A DNA stretch of 64,000 nucleotides from Photobacterium proteolyticum (GTDB lineage: Bacteria > Pseudomonadota > Gammaproteobacteria > Enterobacterales > Vibrionaceae). The stretch covers positions 233,307 through 297,306 of the forward strand of contig NZ_MJIL01000099.1 of the NCBI RefSeq assembly GCF_001939735.1. Direction: 5' to 3'. Every line of letters starts with the position of its first letter. The first letter of the stretch is position 1. Both the position numbers and the translations under genes were made by a program. The notes beneath the pieces are model-generated. The model was not told the DNA's origin, searched no databases, and was given only the letters and a program-made list of their open reading frames with translations. Shown here piece after piece: positions 8,499-15,517 of this stretch.

Positions 8499-8799
8499 GA
8501 GTTTTCATATCACAGTTTCTTTGAATCACTAACGACTCAGAATGACCTGTTTCTAGCGTCACCGGGAACTGTGACTTGCTTAGAGTTAACGAACTCGAGC
8601 TATTACCCCTTCCACCTGAAACCATGACATTGTTAGTACTAGATACGATTCTTATATGAACAAAATCACTACTTTCATTTTTCAGAATCAATCTCACCCT
8701 ATCCGTCTTCGATTCACAGGTAATACCTAGTGGTGGAAAAGTCGCTGCATTCACATGGAATGCAGCGATTAGAAAGGCCGTAATTAACGTTACTTTCAT
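8485..8799 (-). CDS. CsgC-like curli accessory protein
   Basis: A 104-residue exported protein with a signal peptide (cleavage near VNA-ATF, residue 19). The mature part is beta-rich, with two cysteines (ITCES and QRNCD) that could form a disulfide, and a segment SLTLSKSQFPVTLETG resembling the strand pattern of CsgC, the Ig-like periplasmic chaperone that stops early curlin aggregation. The E. coli CxC motif is absent, so a CsgH-like or unrelated chaperone is possible. Its ATG lies only 3 bases after the csgA stop with no good Shine-Dalgarno, which implies translational coupling. A hairpin lies inside its signal-peptide codons. Confidence 0.5.
   Translation of the reverse strand: MKVTLITAFLIAAFHVNAATFPPLGITCESKTDRVRLILKNESSDFVHIRIVSSTNNVMVSGGRGNSSSSLTLSKSQFPVTLETGHSESLVIQRNCDMKTQNAS
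8742..8768 (-). promoter_or_regulatory. Hairpin inside the csgC-like signal-peptide codons
   Basis: TCGCTGCATTC (8742-8752) pairs with GAATGCAGCGA (8758-8768). The same stem is found as the terminator after the other csgA gene (10012-10040). Here it lies about 30 bases into the csgC-like gene and could act as an attenuator that lowers csgC relative to csgA. Confidence 0.4.
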
Positions 8800-8802
8800 G
8801 TA

Positions 8803-9468
8803 TTAGTACTGAGTTACATATACTGTGTTGTAAGATGAGCCATTGGTAATTTCTACATTGGAGTAATCGTTATTTGACTGCTTAACAAAAACAGTGTTGT
8901 ACTTAGTTGGTCCATTGTAGTAATCATCAATGAGTACAGTAGACTTAGAGTAATCCCCAAGCTGTTTCACCGTTACATCGTTGTAATCAGCATTCTCTCC
9001 TAAAATATCAATATCAGAGTAGTTACCATGGCCGTACTGCTTAACGTAGGCACTATTCCAGTCACCTGCCTTAATACTAACTGAAGAATAGTTATAGGCC
9101 CCTTTTTGGTACACATCTACATCATTGTAGTCAGCATAATAACCAATGTTAACTCGAGATTTATTACGATAACCTTTTTGGTTCACAGTCACATAGTTAT
9201 GATCTGAGTTATGGTTAATATATACACCTGAACGATTCTTTTTACCGTACTGAGAAACATCTACATCATTATAATCTGAACCATACTTGATATACACTTT
9301 TGACTTATTGCCTTTGTAGTTTCCAGGTGACTGCTGATACACAGACACATGGTTACCATCACTATTTTTCTTGATTTTAACATCAGACTTGTTGTCAGTG
9401 TAATAACCTGTTGCTGCAGCTGAAGTAGAAACAAGTGCAGCTGAAATTAATAGAGATAACTTTTTCAT
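8803..9468 (-). CDS. csgA: Curlin major-subunit-like protein CsgA, copy 1
   Basis: A 221-residue secreted amyloid subunit. The signal peptide (MKKLSLLISAALVSTSAAA) is followed by about eight imperfect repeats of 21-27 residues with the curlin pattern N-x-S-x-V-x-I ... N-x-V-x-V-x-Q-x-G, ending in YNTVYVTQY. Repeats are rich in Tyr, Asp and Asn. The frame extends ten codons further upstream, but the internal Met at 9468 has an AAGGAA Shine-Dalgarno and matches the start of copy 2. It is a close paralogue of the gene at 10072-10737, with a nearly identical signal peptide. The upstream DNA holds a decayed csgB. CsgB would nucleate its polymerisation on the cell surface. Confidence 0.9.
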   Translation of the reverse strand: MKKLSLLISAALVSTSAAATGYYTDNKSDVKIKKNSDGNHVSVYQQSPGNYKGNKSKVYIKYGSDYNDVDVSQYGKKNRSGVYINHNSDHNYVTVNQKGYRNKSRVNIGYYADYNDVDVYQKGAYNYSSVSIKAGDWNSAYVKQYGHGNYSDIDILGENADYNDVTVKQLGDYSKSTVLIDDYYNGPTKYNTVFVKQSNNDYSNVEITNGSSYNTVYVTQY

Positions 9469-9479
9469 GATAATTCCTT

Positions 9480-9738
9480 TAATTGTGTTATCGTACAATA
9501 CTAATCTTGCATTTATTATTCAGGTGATAATCAACACCAAACATTACAAATACGAATTAAAACAACCGTTGCAATAATTCAGTTATTATTGTAAGTAACC
9601 TATCCTTGGTTATCATCCCTGTTTGTTTTTTGATAAGACAACTTGCATTTAACTTAGCGCAATCTCTCAGCGAGATAATTCTCTTATAGTCATACACTAT
9701 TCAAATTAGATTGATTATTTGCATGCCGTTATTCACAC
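9480..9738 (-). pseudogene. Decayed csgB remnant upstream of csgA copy 1
   Basis: Read on the minus strand, the segment just before csgA copy 1 ends AGTATTGTACGATAACACAA, matching the csgB end and csgB-csgA spacer (CATTACTGTTCGATAACACA). Its upstream flank (9738-9850) aligns without gaps to the csgB 5' region. Between them only about 260 bases remain where csgB has about 550, the reading frame is broken and the curlin repeats are gone. The reading is a csgB copy that lost its repeat-coding core. The middle part is too degraded to align by eye. Confidence 0.5.
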
Positions 9739-9850
9739 ATTTAACTTGTATTATTAGTATCGGACTTTCTAGACAGCATTCCATAAACCTAATTATGAAA
9801 ATATCTTCTCACCCTTAATACTTTTATTAATATTAATAACCTATACTCTA
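9738..9850 (-). repeat. Duplicated csgB upstream region (copy near csgA copy 1)
   Basis: This stretch aligns without gaps to 11324-11437. By hand count roughly three quarters of the first 91 positions are identical, including a TTAATACTTTTATT block. The position matching the first ATG of the longer csgB frame reads ATA here. It may still give csgA copy 1 its own promoter. Confidence 0.65.
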
Positions 9851-10002
9851 GTAATTTTCACTGATGACACTATTGAATTTCTAGTAAAAAAGCCAACCCA
9901 ATTGAAAGTTATAATTTAACAAGACCTAAAACACAAAAGCAATCAACAAAGACTAATTTTATTACCCACAGAGTATATCAAAGATACATTTATTATTAAG
10001 GA

Positions 10003-10040
10003 AAATAAAAATTCGCTGCATTCATAATGAATGCAGCGAA
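10003..10040 (-). terminator. Terminator after csgA copy 2 (csgC remnant)
   Basis: TTCGCTGCATTC (10012-10023) pairs with GAATGCAGCGAA (10029-10040). On the minus strand it is followed by TTTTTATTTT. Its stem is shared with the signal-peptide codons of the csgC-like gene, so it seems to derive from a lost csgC copy. Confidence 0.8.
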
Positions 10041-10071
10041 AACACATCAATAATTCACACGTTTACTTAGA

Positions 10072-10737
10072 TTAGTATTGTGTTACATACACAGTGTTGT
10101 ACGAAGAGCCGTGTGTAATTTCTACATTCGAGTAATCATTATTAGTCTGAGTTACGTAAACAGTGTTATAGCTTGTTGGGCCATAGTAACCATCGCTGAT
10201 TAACACCTTAGACTTGCTGTAGTCCCCCCCCTGGCTTACAGATACATAGTTGTAATCAGCATTTTCACCAAGGATGTCCACATCAGACATGTTGTAGTTA
10301 CCATACTGGTCTACGTGAACATTGTTCCAATCGCCCTTGTTAATATACACATTGGAGTAGTTAAAGTAACCATCCTGATACACACCAACTGTATTCTCAT
10401 CAGCGTAGTTATGTAGACCAACCTTGGAATCGTTATAGTAACCACTTTGGCTTACATAAACAGCATTGTTATCCGAGTTATAAGTGATATCAACATCTGA
10501 GTTGTTCTTTTCGCCATATTGATTAACGGTAACGTAGTTGTAATCTGAATCATAATCAATTAGGACGTCTGATGTATTACCATCGTAGCTACTTGGAGAC
10601 GCTTGATATATTGTGACATGGTTGCCATCACTGTTATTCTTAATTTTAACTGTCGACTTGTTATCACTATAATATCCTGTAGCTGCGGCAGAGGTTGACA
10701 CCAGCGCAGCTGAAATTAATAGAGCTAGATTTTTCAT
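10072..10737 (-). CDS. csgA: Curlin major-subunit-like protein CsgA, copy 2
   Basis: A 221-residue curlin with signal peptide MKNLALLISAALVSTSAAA and the same array of about eight imperfect repeats (SxVxI...DxNxVxVxQxG) as copy 1, ending in the identical YNTVYVTQY. It lies 18 bases downstream of csgB, sharing its transcript, and has an AAGGAA Shine-Dalgarno. A strong terminator follows, so csgB-csgA here form a two-gene operon. Glycine/glutamine/asparagine content and repeat spacing fit amyloid curli fibres exported through CsgG. Two near-identical CsgA proteins suggest either dosage or mixed fibres. Identity of family is secure; which copy is the main subunit is unknown. Confidence 0.92.
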   Translation of the reverse strand: MKNLALLISAALVSTSAAATGYYSDNKSTVKIKNNSDGNHVTIYQASPSSYDGNTSDVLIDYDSDYNYVTVNQYGEKNNSDVDITYNSDNNAVYVSQSGYYNDSKVGLHNYADENTVGVYQDGYFNYSNVYINKGDWNNVHVDQYGNYNMSDVDILGENADYNYVSVSQGGDYSKSKVLISDGYYGPTSYNTVYVTQTNNDYSNVEITHGSSYNTVYVTQY

Positions 10738-10755
10738 GACAATTCCTTAATTGTG

Positions 10756-11310
10756 TTATCGAACAGTAATGCTTTTGTTCATACCATTGATGATCACATG
10801 TGTCTGACCACCAGTTTGGTTGATATCGGATTTAAAATACCTAACGTTACTTTTTTGGACGATTAGCGCTTTATTGTCATTTCCATATTGCGCTATCTCG
10901 CCCCGGTTTTTGCTTCCCTTTTGTATTATTGCTGCTTTATTATTACTACCATACTGAAGAATTACCCCAGTATTATCAAAACCATCTTCAAGAACTGCAG
11001 CGTAGTTATCATCGCCGTTTTGATCGATATAAGCCTTATTACCGCTTCCTTTTTGAGCAATATACGCATCATTGCGACTACCACTTTGCTTGACCTTGGC
11101 TGTGTTACCTAACCCACCATATTTATTTTCCTGCACAACGGTAGCTGTACTATTGTACGCACCATTTTGTTTAACACTTGATATATTATCGTAGTCTAGT
11201 TGTAACTCTGACAACTTGCTGAGTTCGTTGTACGCAAGATCACCCGACAGTACATTAAAACTAATACCTGATAGAAACAGAGGAATAATTAGTTTTTGGT
11301 AACTTTTCAT
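10756..11310 (-). CDS. csgB: Curlin nucleator CsgB
   Basis: A 184-residue curlin-like protein from Met 11310 (MKSYQKLIIPLFLSG, a signal peptide ending near LSG). The mature part carries about five repeats of roughly 22 residues with Q-x-G-x2-N-x-A motifs (for example KQSGSRNDAYIAQKG and DQNGDDNYAAV) and ends in a repeat with basic residues, INGMNKSITVR, as in the nucleator that anchors curli to the outer membrane. The open frame extends 24 codons upstream, but that part does not resemble a signal peptide. csgA copy 2 follows after 18 bases. Upstream are its promoter region and a palindromic repeat element. Confidence 0.88.
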   Translation of the reverse strand: MKSYQKLIIPLFLSGISFNVLSGDLAYNELSKLSELQLDYDNISSVKQNGAYNSTATVVQENKYGGLGNTAKVKQSGSRNDAYIAQKGSGNKAYIDQNGDDNYAAVLEDGFDNTGVILQYGSNNKAAIIQKGSKNRGEIAQYGNDNKALIVQKSNVRYFKSDINQTGGQTHVIINGMNKSITVR

Positions 11311-11323
11311 TCTCACGGCCATC

Positions 11324-11437
11324 CATTTAATTTGTACTATCAGTATCGAATTTCTTAAGTTTTGTTCCATCAACCTAATCATGAAACTCTTCTCTTACTG
11401 TTAATACTTTTATTGAGAATAAAAAACCTCTAACCTA
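11324..11437 (-). promoter_or_regulatory. csgB upstream region, duplicated at 9738-9850
   Basis: The AT-rich segment before csgB aligns without gaps with the segment upstream of csgA copy 1. Conservation of non-coding bases suggests it holds the csgB promoter and probably CsgD sites, but no exact operator can be named by eye. Confidence 0.45.
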
Positions 11438-11707
11438 GTTAAACCAAATGAAATAAAAACGATGAAACTAATAAAATAGTTTAATCATTTAAAAAAAACC
11501 AACAAACTCAACAATATAAAAACGTAACATCAAGGTTTATGATAATGGCTAAAACGACTTACAGAAAAGTTAATTAAACTCACAAAGAAGGACTAACGAA
11601 GCCATCTGAAAATTAGTTTTCATAATCAAAGACTTACAATTTACTTATACGTTGATTTCAATCTCAAAGCTGAGAATCATGTGTTGAGACCGAATGAGAG
11701 TTCGATA
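11438..11707. other. AT-rich spacer upstream of csgB, no gene seen
   Basis: About 270 bases of A/T-rich DNA with no credible ORF. Such AT-rich DNA before curli genes is a common target of H-NS-type silencing; that is an inference from composition. Confidence 0.4.
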
Positions 11708-11987
11708 TATACCCTAGCTACCTCAAGATGCTCGATTCAGCGAGAATTACTTAACCACTAGGCTAGGCACCGATTAGAGGATCTAGTGGCTCTAAATGAA
11801 TAATCGTAACAACGCATAGTGTACAAGTAAACTCGCCCTTTGGGAGTGAACCAGTTGGTTCCACACTTTGATGCCTATTTCTGTGTCAAATAACGTTGAA
11901 AGGGACTACCATTCCTACCGTTACTTTCCTTGAACAGAACCCGCTGGTCTCACTTTGAATCCTGCAAATTGTGGTAGCTTGGGTATA
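11708..11987. repeat. Palindromic-element repeat, full-length copy B (280 bp, MITE-like)
   Basis: It starts TATACCCTAGCTACCTCAAG and ends GTGGTAGCTTGGGTATA, so its ends are imperfect inverted repeats. The interior has no ORF for a transposase. Copy A (913-1061) matches its right half in reverse complement. It sits between csgG and csgB and so separates the two curli operons. Confidence 0.8.
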
Positions 11988-11991
11988 GAAC

Positions 11992-12016
11992 AAAAACCCT
12001 CTTGCAGAGGGCTTTT
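11992..12016 (-). terminator. Terminator of csgDEFG
   Basis: CCCTCT (11997-12002) pairs with AGAGGG (12006-12011); on the minus strand GGGTTTTTG follows. It lies just after the csgG stop. Confidence 0.75.
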
Positions 12017-12039
12017 AATGTTATCGGAAGGGAATCAAA

Positions 12040-12876
12040 CTATATGATGGGTCTGGCGCGAAGCATGTACTCCTGGATTATAGGGTGCTGAAGATCCGCA
12101 TCTCTTAATGGTTCCCATAGGCCAGCCTGGATACCATCAACTATCACGTGTACAACTGCCGCGTCGATTGCTGACATGACAGCAAGATTTACAGGCTCGT
12201 TGGTTGTATAGCCTAGCTCTGCTTCTAGTAGGTCTTTATAGTCGATAAACTTAAATACACCCGTTTGAAGCTCTTTGGAAAAGATCGTTTTACTGGTCGT
12301 TACGCTTAGCAAAATTCTTCCACTTCTAACATCAACAGCCCGTACATTGACGGTAACCTGATCTGTGCGATACTGTCCTGAACCACCAATCCCCAAATAA
12401 CGAGCCCCAGCACCACCAGTTCGGACGTTACTGTCATAGGCCACTATACCGCCTTCTACCATAATATTCGCCGAAGCCAATGAGGGTAAATGAACACCAT
12501 GGTTCGTTGGTATTTCATCCTTTTTCTGTGCGGCACGGATGATTTTCCTTTCGGTTAACAAGTTCTGCAACCCTTCGCGTTCCAGCGGTATAAACCATTT
12601 AGAATCAAGCAGTGCTGTTGTTAGCAATGCGGCTCCGCCCTGTGGGACTGCGGTTGAGAAGTTACTATTTGGCTGTGGTTTATATTGGCCTGTTTGATCC
12701 CTAAAATCATATACAGAAACAAAGACTTTCCCTTTAGGTAGAGGTAAGGATACTAGATCCTGATATGCAACCCCCCTCGCCATTAATGTTGGTTCCTTAC
12801 TTATCTCCGGCGTTTCCAGCGACATAGAACACCCGGATAATAAGAGAAGCAAGCTCCCCCAAACTAGCGCTTTCAT
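12040..12876 (-). CDS. csgG: Curli secretion channel lipoprotein CsgG
   Basis: A 278-residue outer-membrane lipoprotein; the lipobox LSGC places the acylated cysteine at residue 16. The body carries CsgG family hallmarks: VSVYDFRDQTGQYKP, NFSTAVPQGGAALL, WFIPLEREGLQNLLTERKIIR, and the transmembrane-hairpin region with the GGAGARYLGIGGSGQYRTD stretch. CsgG forms the nonameric pore that exports CsgA and CsgB. Length matches the E. coli protein (277). It is the last gene of csgDEFG, starting 11 bases after csgF. An operon order of D-E-F-G is as in enterobacteria, but here csgBA lies downstream on the same strand instead of divergently. Confidence 0.97.
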   Translation of the reverse strand: MKALVWGSLLLLLSGCSMSLETPEISKEPTLMARGVAYQDLVSLPLPKGKVFVSVYDFRDQTGQYKPQPNSNFSTAVPQGGAALLTTALLDSKWFIPLEREGLQNLLTERKIIRAAQKKDEIPTNHGVHLPSLASANIMVEGGIVAYDSNVRTGGAGARYLGIGGSGQYRTDQVTVNVRAVDVRSGRILLSVTTSKTIFSKELQTGVFKFIDYKDLLEAELGYTTNEPVNLAVMSAIDAAVVHVIVDGIQAGLWEPLRDADLQHPIIQEYMLRARPII

Positions 12877-12887
12877 CCACCTTCTCC

Positions 12888-13289
12888 CTATAAATCCGGT
12901 ACCAGACCACTCACCTGAATTGTTGATGATTCGCCCGTTTCTTTATCTGTTATTTGAATAACCAAGCTGCCATTGTTATCTACGATGTTTAGGACAAAAT
13001 CATTTGTAACAAGTTGCCCTGTATTTCCATTACCGACATCAGATAACAACTGACTTATCAGGCGTGACTCAAGACTTGCCGCCAAGCGCTCTAGATCAGA
13101 TTGCTCATTAAGCAAACCGTCATCTGGCGCTTTGTGATCATTAATTGCATTGGCAACCCCCAACAGGTGAGCACTGTTTAGTGGGTTACCACCAAAACTG
13201 GGGTTTATTGGTGTGTAAACCAACTCTGTCGCCGAAACCTTAGCAGATAAAGCTAACAGGCAGACTAAGGCTAATTTGCTCCCTTTCAT
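12888..13289 (-). CDS. csgF: Curli assembly protein CsgF
   Basis: A 133-residue exported protein with a signal peptide (MKGSKLALVCLLALSAKVSA). The mature N-terminus reads TELVYTPINPSFGGNPLN, the conserved segment that inserts into the CsgG pore and forms its second constriction. The C-terminal half (TGQLVTNDFVLNIVDNNG) is the beta-rich part that helps CsgB attach. Length is that of the family (E. coli 138). It sits 11 bases after csgE and 11 before csgG. Confidence 0.96.
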   Translation of the reverse strand: MKGSKLALVCLLALSAKVSATELVYTPINPSFGGNPLNSAHLLGVANAINDHKAPDDGLLNEQSDLERLAASLESRLISQLLSDVGNGNTGQLVTNDFVLNIVDNNGSLVIQITDKETGESSTIQVSGLVPDL

Positions 13290-13300
13290 GATTAGTCCTC

Positions 13301-13756
13301 TTAAATTTCGTCATAATCAACATCAAAGGTATCTTTTAGATATCGCTCTATTCGCCACCGCACGACATAAGAACTGACCGTTTTTATTGCATCGTCCACC
13401 TTCGCTTCTATCTGATCTCTTCCAGGCGAGATAGCCGTTCGGTAGATAATAGTTTGTCGGTGAAATACGGTGATAATACTGCCAGACAAGGCTGTCGGTC
13501 GTTCTTTTACCGTCAAGTTCTCTTCCAAATCTTCGAATTCATCATTCAACTTCTGAGAAAAAAGCGAGTAGAACTCTTCTCCGAGCCGAGTCATGGTTCG
13601 GTCAAGAACCACACCACTGATTTCTCTTAAATCATCAAGTGCGCCATTTTTCTGTTCCAGCGGAGGCCCATTCTCGAGAGGTTTCTCTTCGTTAGCCTCC
13701 GCATTTAAAACCGAAATAATAAGCGCAGCAAACAGTGAGATAGTGACTGCTTTCAT
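13301..13756 (-). CDS. csgE: Curli secretion specificity factor CsgE
   Basis: A 151-residue periplasmic protein. After a signal peptide (to about residue 21) comes a Glu/Pro-rich spacer and then the CsgE domain (ISGVVLDRTMTRLGEEFYSLF ... FHRQTIIYRTAISPGRDQIE). CsgE caps the CsgG channel and selects curlin substrates. Its ATG overlaps the csgD stop by 4 bases, indicating translational coupling. The spacer between the signal peptide and the domain makes it somewhat longer than the E. coli protein (129). Confidence 0.95.
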   Translation of the reverse strand: MKAVTISLFAALIISVLNAEANEEKPLENGPPLEQKNGALDDLREISGVVLDRTMTRLGEEFYSLFSQKLNDEFEDLEENLTVKERPTALSGSIITVFHRQTIIYRTAISPGRDQIEAKVDDAIKTVSSYVVRWRIERYLKDTFDVDYDEI

Positions 13757-14415
13757 AATGGTAAATCATTGTAGTGATTATTTTTAGCCCACATAAAAGC
13801 CTGCATCCTGTTCTTTACATTGATCTTTTTGAACACATTGTATAGATGCGTCTTTACTGTATTCTCACTAACAAATAAGGTTTCCGCAATTTGTATATTG
13901 GATGCCCCCAATACTAACAACTGCATAATTTCCTTTTCTCTTGTCGTTAGGTTTGCTGTCGATTTGGCAACAATTGCATCCTTGTTACGATATGAGGTAA
14001 TCAATTCATTGGTCAGCTTTCGGCTTAGCCAAAGTTCACCTTCAAGAACTTTTTTCATTCCTTTGGCGACAACGTTCATATCATCCCCGGCGAAAAAGAC
14101 ACCAACCATATTCGGCCATTTCGCTATCAAATTAGCGGCAACATTATTTGGAGAGTTAATTAATACTTCACTGCCACTTATTGACTTTTCTATGAGGAAC
14201 TTGATATACAAATCTAATGACTCTTCATTGATGTGTGTGTTATCAATGATTACGAGCACCGAGCTTTTTTCAGGTAACGTTAATCCAGGCAAACCTTCAA
14301 TTGTCGCAATTTGAATTGGAATACCCAAAGATTTCTCTAGGAAATCTCTAAATAGTGAGGATTGTAAACTGGAATCACAGATAAAGATTAGATTATTATA
14401 TTTATCGCAAGCCAT
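13753..14415 (-). CDS. csgD: Biofilm/curli transcriptional regulator CsgD
   Basis: A 220-residue LuxR-type regulator, close in length to E. coli CsgD (216). The N-terminal part is a degenerate receiver-like domain; the usual phosphoacceptor set is not evident. The C-terminal LuxR helix-turn-helix is clear (LTTREKEIMQLLVLGASNIQIAETLFVSENTVKTHLYNVFKKI, about residues 150-195). It heads csgDEFG, with a 4-base overlap to csgE, and should activate csgBA. Upstream lies a 390-base AT-rich region where its promoter and several regulator sites are expected. In many bacteria csgD expression depends on cyclic di-GMP, and several GGDEF proteins are encoded in this window. Confidence 0.92.
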   Translation of the reverse strand: MACDKYNNLIFICDSSLQSSLFRDFLEKSLGIPIQIATIEGLPGLTLPEKSSVLVIIDNTHINEESLDLYIKFLIEKSISGSEVLINSPNNVAANLIAKWPNMVGVFFAGDDMNVVAKGMKKVLEGELWLSRKLTNELITSYRNKDAIVAKSTANLTTREKEIMQLLVLGASNIQIAETLFVSENTVKTHLYNVFKKINVKNRMQAFMWAKNNHYNDLPL

Positions 14416-14727
14416 CTTGATATTCCCTTACTATAAATATCTTATTACTAAGACTTTTTAAATCTAGATCAAAGTGTTCAAACATCAAGACGACAAAAGA
14501 TATTATTCGCCCCCACACCTACAAATCATTGATATAAAAGGAAATATTATTCATCTCAATTTTAATAATAAGTTCATCACTTTTTAGTAGTTTTAATAAA
14601 TGCACAGAATTGAAAAAACGCCAGCTACGAAAAAAGTTAATATGCTTTATATATGAGAATGGTTTAAATTATAAGTCTCAATATATTTAACGTAATACAT
14701 GGAGGAATATATAGGTATGGACAATCA
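14416..14727. other. AT-rich csgD upstream region
   Basis: The non-coding DNA before csgD is strongly A/T-rich and has no credible gene. It should hold the csgD promoter reading leftward and possibly the start of a plus-strand transcript ending at the hairpin at 14728. Confidence 0.4.
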
Positions 14728-14763
14728 CCTTGCGCAGGTGAGCGCAAGGCTTTACTTTTTTAA
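14728..14763 (+). terminator. Plus-strand hairpin terminator in the csgD upstream region
   Basis: CCTTGCGC (14728-14735) pairs with GCGCAAGG (14742-14749), followed by CTTTACTTTTTT on the plus strand. No plus-strand gene precedes it, so it may end a small RNA. On the minus strand it lies after the XRE gene but lacks a T tail. Confidence 0.55.
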
Positions 14764-14803
14764 ACTATTCCTGATATTTCATTTAGTTAGAACTGATACC
14801 AAT

Positions 14804-15181
14804 TTAGTATGTCTGTACGTTATGCTCATATTCAACAATAATCTGATTGCCACTATAGCGTACATTCTTAATATTTCCATCAACAATGTACGTATTCGTC
14901 AAGGTAACAGAGTTTGGCATAGTTCCGCCCACTTGCTCTCTTAACGAAGGAAGCGTCATAACCGGGTCAACACCGATATAGTTGCAAAACTGGTTAACAA
15001 AACTGTGCTCTAGCGGCACCTGACCCCGTAATATGTCTGAGAATACTAACTGGCTTAACCCCAGTCGCTTCGCCATCTCAATTTGTGTTACCCGCATCTT
15101 TGCTTTGTAGCTCATCCACGTGTCATGTAATACTTGTCGGTCTTGTTCTGTATACTGCATACCCATAAACCTTAGCGTCAT
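14804..15181 (-). CDS. Small XRE-family regulator next to csgD
   Basis: A protein of up to 125 residues with a Cro/CI-type helix-turn-helix (about residues 30-58: RVTQIEMAKRLGLSQLVFSDILRGQ) followed by a short C-terminal domain with beta character (TYIVDGNIKNVRYSGNQIIVEYE). Three possible starts lie close together (Met 1, 6 or 8); none has a strong Shine-Dalgarno, and Met 8 is best spaced from AAGG. It lies upstream of csgD on the same strand, about 390 bases away, and similar small regulators are found beside curli genes in marine gammaproteobacteria as far as I recall. Role in curli control is inferred. Confidence 0.8.
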   Translation of the reverse strand: MTLRFMGMQYTEQDRQVLHDTWMSYKAKMRVTQIEMAKRLGLSQLVFSDILRGQVPLEHSFVNQFCNYIGVDPVMTLPSLREQVGGTMPNSVTLTNTYIVDGNIKNVRYSGNQIIVEYEHNVQTY

Positions 15182-15355
15182 CTTATATTTATCCCCTGAT
15201 TAAAACCTAAAGCAGAGATAGGAATGTCAGAGCAAAGTTAGGGTTCAGAAATCACTATCGATTTTGGTTATTAATTCTCAGCCTTTAAAACTGCTTGCTA
15301 GCAAAAAGGCTTTAAGCTTCAATTTATTATCGCAACCTGCTCAATTATCAGACAA
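15182..15355. other. Intergenic region, no gene seen
   Basis: Spacer between the XRE gene start and the short repeat copy C. It should contain the XRE promoter; nothing else stands out. Confidence 0.35.
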
Positions 15356-15428
15356 TATACCCAAGCTACCTCAAGATGCACGTTTCAGCGAGAATTTGAA
15401 TCCTGCATCTTGAGGTAGCTTGGGTATA
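15356..15428. repeat. Palindromic-element repeat, 73-bp copy C
   Basis: The first 25 and last 25 bases are perfect inverted repeats (TATACCCAAGCTACCTCAAG plus ATGCA on the left arm), separated by 23 bases. This is the minimal, internally deleted form of the element seen at 11708-11987. Confidence 0.9.
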
Positions 15429-15449
15429 AAGTTTTCTTAATCACAAAGC

Positions 15450-15479
15450 TTGTCGCTTAGGACGGAACATGGATATAAT
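15450..15479 (+). promoter_or_regulatory. Sigma-70 promoter of the Cys-rich/DUF411 genes
   Basis: A -35-like TTGTCG (15450-15455) and a perfect -10 TATAAT (15474-15479) are 18 bases apart, about 40 bases upstream of the ATG at 15518. Confidence 0.55.
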
Positions 15480-15517
15480 CCTAGGGTTAGTTCTCTTGTT
15501 CGGGTCATAGGTATTTC

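Noticed and set aside
8803..10737. DNA tandem repeats or a CRISPR array in the csgA genes
   Set aside because: The periodicity comes from degenerate curlin protein repeats in open frames; the DNA units are not identical and there are no spacers.
13820..14314. 164-codon open frame on the plus strand
   Set aside because: It lies wholly antisense to csgD, which has clear LuxR-type motifs; the plus-strand product has no motif and no ribosome-binding site.
14699..14944. 81-codon plus-strand ORF with GGAGG near its start
   Set aside because: Its frame runs through the hairpin with U tail at 14728-14763 and then antisense into the XRE gene, and the product looks non-native.
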